The notes beneath the pieces are model-generated. The model was not told the origin of the DNA. It did not search any database and worked only from the letters and a program-made list of their open reading frames with translations. Shown here piece by piece: positions 5,920-11,278 of a stretch of 11,278 bases of DNA; position 1 is the first letter of the stretch; each line of letters starts with the position of its first letter. The DNA lies in contig CAJGCH010000077.1 of the NCBI GenBank assembly GCA_904501845.1, positions 1 to 11,278 on the forward strand. Direction: 5' to 3'. Source of the DNA: an uncultured Bacillaceae bacterium (GTDB lineage: Bacteria > Bacillota > Bacilli > Bacillales > Pradoshiaceae). The position numbers and the translations under genes are program-made.

Positions 5920-5926
5920 AAGGTGG
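5920..5926 (+). promoter_or_regulatory. Ribosome binding site that fixes the lipoprotein TTG start
   Basis: AAGGTGG ends 8 bp before TTG at 5935. The in-frame GTG at 5923 lies inside this site and the in-frame ATG at 5947 has no such site, so the TTG is the best start. Confidence 0.65.
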
Positions 5927-5934
5927 GGATTCAC

Positions 5935-6462
5935 TTGAAAAGAAGAATGAGCCAATTTGTAATCGTATTATATCCTTTCCTTTTGTTTATGGTAGCTGCT
6001 TGTGCCGAAGAAAAGGAACCTAGGGTTAAAAAGGAGGATATTCAGACTATCGAAGCTGTATTGCGCAATAGCCTGACAGGCCCAAGTGATGAGTTGAGGA
6101 GCATATTGGATAAAGAAAGTGAAGGAAGATCAGATACTTTACATCAATATGAGGAAAGGATATTTAAGGAATATTTCGCAAATGAAACGTCCTACACAGA
6201 ATTCATTAATAGCTATGGTTCAGGATTGATGGTTGAACCAATAAATAATGGTTACCAATTAAAGATAAAAACCATTGACTATGAAAAGGCAGCCGCAAAG
6301 GATAGTGTTTATAATTTTTCGATAGAATTAGAGCTGATAAAAGAGGGCAGTGAAAAACTACATGTAGAAAATGTGAGTGGGCAAGCGAATCTAAATGATG
6401 AACATAAAATTGAAGAAATGCTGATCCGTACGGAAGAATTATATAAATCTATGACTAATTAA
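5935..6462 (+). CDS. Small predicted lipoprotein of unknown function
   Basis: With the TTG start the product has 175 residues. Residues 1-7 are basic (MKRRMSQ), 8-22 are hydrophobic, and V20-A21-A22-C23 forms a lipobox, so the mature protein should be lipid-anchored at C23 on the outer face of the membrane. The mature part is acidic and mixed helical/strand in character (ETSYTEFINSYGSG near 90-103, then alternating strands such as YQLKIKTIDYEK), with no catalytic motif that I recognise. It resembles, by general appearance, small secreted Bacillus lipoproteins of unknown role. The gene looks more AT-rich than its neighbours and stands alone between a terminator and a convergent PBP gene, so it may be a mobile or lineage-specific insertion into an otherwise conserved order. 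Confidence 0.8.
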   Translation: MKRRMSQFVIVLYPFLLFMVAACAEEKEPRVKKEDIQTIEAVLRNSLTGPSDELRSILDKESEGRSDTLHQYEERIFKEYFANETSYTEFINSYGSGLMVEPINNGYQLKIKTIDYEKAAAKDSVYNFSIELELIKEGSEKLHVENVSGQANLNDEHKIEEMLIRTEELYKSMTN

Positions 6463-6531
6463 AGGTAAATGCTCATCTAGTGAAGTCTCTAGCTTTATTA
6501 TATAAGAGCCATAAATTACGTGCAATCAAAA

Positions 6532-6577
6532 AGGCTGACCCGGAGTCCGTCATTAGTAACGGAGCTCAGGTCAGCCT
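6532..6577. terminator. Bidirectional terminator between lipoprotein and PBP genes
   Basis: The outer stem AGGCTGACC (6532-6540) with GGTCAGCCT (6569-6577) is 9 bp and perfect. An inner stem TCCGT (6546-6550) with ACGGA (6559-6563) stacks above it. A T-run follows on the plus strand (from 6579) and an A-run precedes it (6528-6532), which gives a T-run on the minus strand. It lies 70 bp after the lipoprotein stop and 19 bp after the PBP stop. Confidence 0.85.
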
Positions 6578-6595
6578 CTTTTTGTGCATTAAAAG

Positions 6596-9547
6596 TTATG
6601 TTGCTTCATTTTCGTCAGGCTCAGCAGGTTCTGCAGGCTCAGCAGGTTCTGCGGGTTCTGAAGCTTCAGCAGGCTCTGGAGATTCCTCATCAGACGAATC
6701 TCCTTCATCCTTAGGTTTATCCTGTTCAGCAGCCGGCTTTTCTTGCTCATCTTTCTTTTTATCTTCTTTGTTTTCTTTTTTATCTTCTTTTTTGCTGTTC
6801 TCTTTCTTCTCTTCCGGTTTCTTCTCTGCCTTGAATTCAATCAGGTTGGACGGTTTTGAGACATTGCCGGCTATGTCTACAGCGGCAACATGATAGTTTC
6901 CTGTACCGCTTGTAGAGAAGCTGCGAGCTTCATCAACCTTGATGCTTGCGACCTTTTTGCCATTTTGGTATACATAATAGCCAATTACGTCGCTGTCACC
7001 TGAGGCACTCCAGCTGATAGCCTTGCCGTTTGCCGTGACAGATGGGGCACCAGGTGCTTTGCCATTATCATTTAATGTAGCGCCGCCGACGATAAGATTC
7101 TTGAAGTTATCGCCCTTCGGCATGATGGCTGATTTATCGGTTACATATTGGCCGCCAATGCTATTGAAGAAATCACTGCTTACGGCAATTCCTTTTACCG
7201 TGAACTCAGCAGGTGTTCCTTTGTGGGCGAGATATTTCTTGCCATTGATGAACACATAGCTTTCACTTGATGTCGGCATATTGCCGCCGCCCTTAGGCAG
7301 ATAACTCGCATTGAAATAATCAGAGACGGTCAGCTTAGCATCCGCACAAGCTCCAGATGCAAGTGTTCCTGTCAGCATGCAATAGGATCTTGTCACGATT
7401 CCGCCAGGCATTTGATGCCGGCTTGCCGGAGCAATCAGCTTAGGGTTCACATCATAGGCTGAGTTGATCAATTGAGCCCATAAGCTTTGATTTCGCTGGG
7501 AGTAACTCATGCCGCCCGTTTCTACAGAGCCGTTCGAGTCATAGCCCATCCAAACGCCAAAGGTCACGTTCGGGTTGGTGGCTACAAACCAGGCGTCACG
7601 GAAATCTTGGCTCGTTCCGGTTTTGCCGGCCCAGTCACTGTAGAATTTCAGCTTGCTATTGATCCCGGCCGCTGTTCCTGATTTCAAGACATCACGCATC
7701 ATGTCCAGTGTCAGGTAGGCGGTTTGTGGACTGAATACCTTAGTTGCCTTTGACTTATGCTCAAAGATGATGTTTCCGTCGCTATCTTCGATTTTTTCAA
7801 TCATATACGCATCAACGAATTCTCCCCCATTGGCAAAGGTCGCAAAGGCATTTGTATTTTCCTCGACAGTGACCCCTTTTTCAAGGGCTCCCAAGGAAGT
7901 CGATAGATTTGTATAATCGGCTTCAATCAATGAGCTGAAGCCCATTTTTTTCAGATATTCTGCTGGGCGGCGATTCACTATTTCTTTATATTGCAGCACG
8001 GCAGGGATATTGTATGATTTCTTCAATGCTTCCCTAGCTGTCGTCAAGCCAGTGATACCGCCGCCGGCATAGTTCCCTGGTGTCCATCCATTGATATTGA
8101 TTGGCGCATTAATCAATGTTTTCGCCGGGAAGGATACCCCATACTCCATAGCCGGGGCATACACCAATAATGGCTTCATCGTTGACCCATTCGAACGGAC
8201 AGCAGCGGTTGCATGGTTCAGCTGCTCGCGCTCAAAATCACGTCCGCCGACAAAGCTTAAAATCTTGCCGGTTGAATTCTCAATCAGGATGGCGCCAGTA
8301 TCAACAGGCTCATTGACGATTACCTTTTCACCGGTTTCCGGATCGGTTTTTTCCGCTGGCCGTGTCCCTTGATAATAAGGGAAATTCTTCGTGACCTTTT
8401 GCATATTGTCATACATTTTCTTATTGACGGTTGTATGGATTTTATAGCCATTTTGCCTGATGGTTTGGTCAGCGAGATTATAGTATTGCTGGTAAAGGTC
8501 CTTGCTTTCATTTAAATCCTTCTGCTTATATCCGTCCTTCTCGGCGAGGATTGGCATCATGATTTCAATCGCCCTTTTCTCTACCTCATACGTAAGATAA
8601 GGATAACGCTCAGTTGAGGACGGCTGTCTTTTCGCTAAATTCGCCTTTACATCATATTTTAAGGCTTCATCATATTCCTTTTTCGTAATATCCCCATTAT
8701 TGTACATCCGCCTTAATACGGTTTTCATCCGGTTAAGGCCTGGGCTGATATCTTCCTTCACTTCCCCGAATTGCGTGAACGGCGTATACGAATATGGGTT
8801 TTGAGGCAAGCCGGCAATGAAGGCAGCCTGCGGCAACGATAGATCCTTGGCATCGACGCCAAAGATTCCTTGGGCAGCTGTTTGAACGCCAGCTATGTTG
8901 CGCCCTGAAGAGTTACGGCCAAACGGTGAAATATTCAAATAGGATTCTAGAATCTCATCCTTTTCGAGGAATTTCTCCAGACGCAGCGCCAATAAGATTT
9001 CCTTGGCCTTTCTATCGAATGAGACCTCGTTTGATAGAATTTGCTGCTTGATCAATTGCTGGGTTAATGTGCTTCCGCCTGTCTGGACAGCCGAACCGGT
9101 TACTTCTTGAATGACGGCGCGCATCAAGGCTTTCGGGACGACTCCGTCATGCTCATAGAAGTATGCGTCCTCGGTGGCAATCAAGGCCTTCTTCACGTTT
9201 TCGGATACGTCCTCGAGTTTCACTTCCTGGCGTTCAAGATCTGTGCGCAGTTTTCCTAAATATACATTGTCAGCGAAATAAATCTCTGATGTTTCCTCGT
9301 AATTTAGCAAACTATTTTTTAATTGTTTCTCACTGCGGACAGGCTCATCCTTCACGATGGAAGCAAAATAACCAGCCCCGACGCCTCCTGCGAAAAATAT
9401 GCCAATGACGATGACAATCATAAATATAAGAACATAATTCCAGATTACTTGATAAGTGATGCTGGCTCTTCGCTTAACCGTAGGCTCAGTTACATATGAG
9501 TATAGGGATTGGACCCCTTTTTTTATTTTCGCTAATATGTCTTCCAA
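6596..9547 (-). CDS. Bifunctional class A penicillin-binding protein (PBP1A family) with FN3-like and low-complexity tail
   Basis: The 983-residue product polymerises lipid II into glycan and crosslinks the stem peptides outside the membrane. It has a cytoplasmic N-terminus, a membrane anchor at about 37-60, and a GT51 glycosyltransferase domain with ATEDAYFYEHDG (124-135, catalytic E126), GGSTLTQQLIKQ (157-168) and RKAKEILLA (179-187, E183). The transpeptidase domain has S455 in STMK (455-458), SYN (511-513) and KTGTS (642-646). A fibronectin type III-like module lies at about 829-905, followed by a K/E-rich tail and EPA repeats. B. subtilis PonA has a related plan but is somewhat shorter (about 914 residues), so the exact paralogue is uncertain. 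The start is TTG at 9547, with AGGGGAG 9 bp upstream; the next Met is residue 43, inside the membrane segment, so a later start is not possible. It is divergent from tyrS. Confidence 0.95.
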   Translation of the reverse strand: MEDILAKIKKGVQSLYSYVTEPTVKRRASITYQVIWNYVLIFMIVIVIGIFFAGGVGAGYFASIVKDEPVRSEKQLKNSLLNYEETSEIYFADNVYLGKLRTDLERQEVKLEDVSENVKKALIATEDAYFYEHDGVVPKALMRAVIQEVTGSAVQTGGSTLTQQLIKQQILSNEVSFDRKAKEILLALRLEKFLEKDEILESYLNISPFGRNSSGRNIAGVQTAAQGIFGVDAKDLSLPQAAFIAGLPQNPYSYTPFTQFGEVKEDISPGLNRMKTVLRRMYNNGDITKKEYDEALKYDVKANLAKRQPSSTERYPYLTYEVEKRAIEIMMPILAEKDGYKQKDLNESKDLYQQYYNLADQTIRQNGYKIHTTVNKKMYDNMQKVTKNFPYYQGTRPAEKTDPETGEKVIVNEPVDTGAILIENSTGKILSFVGGRDFEREQLNHATAAVRSNGSTMKPLLVYAPAMEYGVSFPAKTLINAPININGWTPGNYAGGGITGLTTAREALKKSYNIPAVLQYKEIVNRRPAEYLKKMGFSSLIEADYTNLSTSLGALEKGVTVEENTNAFATFANGGEFVDAYMIEKIEDSDGNIIFEHKSKATKVFSPQTAYLTLDMMRDVLKSGTAAGINSKLKFYSDWAGKTGTSQDFRDAWFVATNPNVTFGVWMGYDSNGSVETGGMSYSQRNQSLWAQLINSAYDVNPKLIAPASRHQMPGGIVTRSYCMLTGTLASGACADAKLTVSDYFNASYLPKGGGNMPTSSESYVFINGKKYLAHKGTPAEFTVKGIAVSSDFFNSIGGQYVTDKSAIMPKGDNFKNLIVGGATLNDNGKAPGAPSVTANGKAISWSASGDSDVIGYYVYQNGKKVASIKVDEARSFSTSGTGNYHVAAVDIAGNVSKPSNLIEFKAEKKPEEKKENSKKEDKKENKEDKKKDEQEKPAAEQDKPKDEGDSSDEESPEPAEASEPAEPAEPAEPAEPDENEAT
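6599..6679 (-). repeat. Tandem repeats coding the EPA tail of the PBP
   Basis: Written on the plus strand, an 18-bp unit AGGCTCAGCAGGTTCTGC occurs twice in perfect tandem (6617-6634 and 6635-6652), itself made of two related 9-bp units, with degenerate copies up to about 6679. On the coding strand this gives repeated Glu-Pro-Ala triplets (about residues 958-977). Such repeats can change length by slippage without breaking the frame, since the unit is a multiple of 3. Confidence 0.85.
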
Positions 9548-9556
9548 TTTTTCACA

Positions 9557-9563
9557 CTCCCCT
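9557..9563 (-). promoter_or_regulatory. Ribosome binding site that supports the PBP TTG start
   Basis: AGGGGAG on the minus strand lies 9 nt before TTG at 9547. No ATG or GTG in frame with the PBP lies at a better distance. Confidence 0.65.
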
Positions 9564-9577
9564 AAGAAATCATGTAC

Positions 9578-9586
9578 ATTATAGCA
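9578..9586 (-). promoter_or_regulatory. Extended -10 promoter of the PBP gene
   Basis: On the minus strand TGCTATAAT combines a perfect TATAAT with the TGn extension, which can make up for the weak -35 (TATACG at 17 bp). The expected start point is near 9571, giving a leader of about 24 nt. Confidence 0.65.
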
Positions 9587-9645
9587 TATGGATGGTAAAT
9601 CGTATAAAAGATTCTATTTTTACCTGTTTCATGTCTAAAATGGGT

Positions 9646-9673
9646 TTGACAAGGGGAGGATAAATATGATAAA
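9646..9673 (+). promoter_or_regulatory. Probable tyrS promoter
   Basis: A perfect TTGACA (9646-9651) is followed after 16 bp by GATAAA (9668-9673), which matches the -10 consensus at 4 of 6 positions. The start point would be near 9681, just before the T-box leader. The -35 is convincing; the choice of -10 is not. Confidence 0.5.
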
Positions 9674-9699
9674 AAGTTCATATCATAATATCTAATGAC

Positions 9700-9960
9700 A
9701 AATGATGCAATGACAGGAATCCAGTAGTTAACCCGTCCCTGTTCTAGAGAGCCGGTGGTTTGGTGAAAACCGGCACAAACGGTTTAATGAATTACCTCCT
9801 GTAGCAGCATTCGTGAAGGCTTTGCCGTGAGGGCAGGCTGTGTAGCGTATGCCGGTTCCTTACCGTTATAAGGGCGAAAGCGGCGGGAAGCTTTTAATCC
9901 CGCAAGTTGGGTGGTACCGCGATACTAATCGCCCCTTCATGTATATGAAGGGGCGTTTTT
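9700..9960 (+). ncRNA. T-box riboswitch leader of tyrS
   Basis: The signature T-box AAGTTGGGTGGTACCGCG is at 9904-9921, with the bulge UGGU (9912-9915) that pairs with the ACCA end of an uncharged tRNA with discriminator A, as tRNA-Tyr has. The distal stem I is recognisable: AGAGAG (9746-9751), the helix GCCGGT/ACCGGC (9751-9756 with 9769-9774) and a GGTG loop element. The specifier lies in the segment TGAATTACCTCC (9788-9799), where UAC (Tyr) is at 9793-9795. Binding of uncharged tRNA-Tyr should stabilise the antiterminator and allow tyrS transcription; charged tRNA leaves the terminator at 9930-9960 to form. The 5' limit is approximate. Confidence 0.93.
9930..9960 (+). terminator. Regulated terminator of the tyrS T-box
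   Basis: The stem CGCCCCTTCAT (9930-9940) with ATGAAGGGGCG (9945-9955) is 11 bp and perfect, with a GTAT loop, followed by five T (9956-9960). It lies directly downstream of the T-box motif. Confidence 0.93.

Positions 9961-11278
<1,318 letters not shown>

Noticed and set aside
5923..5934. GTG at 5923 as the lipoprotein start
   Set aside because: The GTG lies inside the AAGGTGG ribosome binding site, so the TTG at 5935 is more likely.
6480..6893. Plus-strand open frame with Ser/Ala/Gly-rich repeats
   Set aside because: It is the antisense shadow of the repetitive PBP tail, lacks a ribosome binding site, and runs through the terminator at 6532-6577.

Overview
The window reads as a low-to-moderate GC Firmicute chromosome, most likely a Bacillaceae relative of Bacillus. 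The evidence is the acuAB/acsA acetate locus laid out as in B. subtilis, a tyrosyl-tRNA synthetase gene behind a T-box leader, strong AGGAGG-type ribosome binding sites, TTG starts, CcpA-type cre sites and a lipoprotein with a Gram-positive style lipobox. The genus cannot be fixed from the sequence alone.

Layout from left to right. Positions 1-878 (minus strand) hold acuA and the start of acuB, which runs off the left edge. Positions 879-1183 are the control region shared with the divergent acsA (1184-2902, plus), the acetyl-CoA synthetase that AcuA is known to acetylate in B. subtilis. A bidirectional terminator (2911-2947) separates acsA from a convergent PepSY-domain membrane protein gene (2958-3305, minus). 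That gene is divergent from an OmpR-family response regulator/histidine kinase pair (3601-5639, plus), which overlaps by 4 bp and ends in a terminator (5685-5710). A lone small lipoprotein gene (5935-6462, plus, TTG start) follows after a gap holding two perfect palindromes. It shares a terminator (6532-6577) with a convergent bifunctional class A penicillin-binding protein gene (6596-9547, minus, TTG start). Last come a tyrosine T-box leader (about 9700-9960) and tyrS (10076 to the right edge, plus), which lacks about its last 20 codons.

How the parts work together. acsA and acuAB form the acetate/acetoin utilisation locus: AcsA makes acetyl-CoA, AcuA inactivates it by acetylating a C-terminal lysine, and cre-like sites at both ends of the control region fit repression by CcpA when preferred sugars are present. 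The PBP builds and crosslinks peptidoglycan at the membrane. tyrS is controlled by uncharged tRNA-Tyr through the T-box.

The least described part is the PepSY protein/two-component module. Its 295-bp divergent control region carries two copies of a YTTAAT-like direct repeat with 11-bp period. One faces each way and each sits exactly 10 bp upstream of a TATGAT -10 element, so the regulator probably activates both its own operon and the PepSY transcript. The PepSY transcript would also carry, close to its 5' end, an 18-codon open frame with a near-perfect Shine-Dalgarno. No CRISPR array, insertion sequence, phage gene or defence system was seen.
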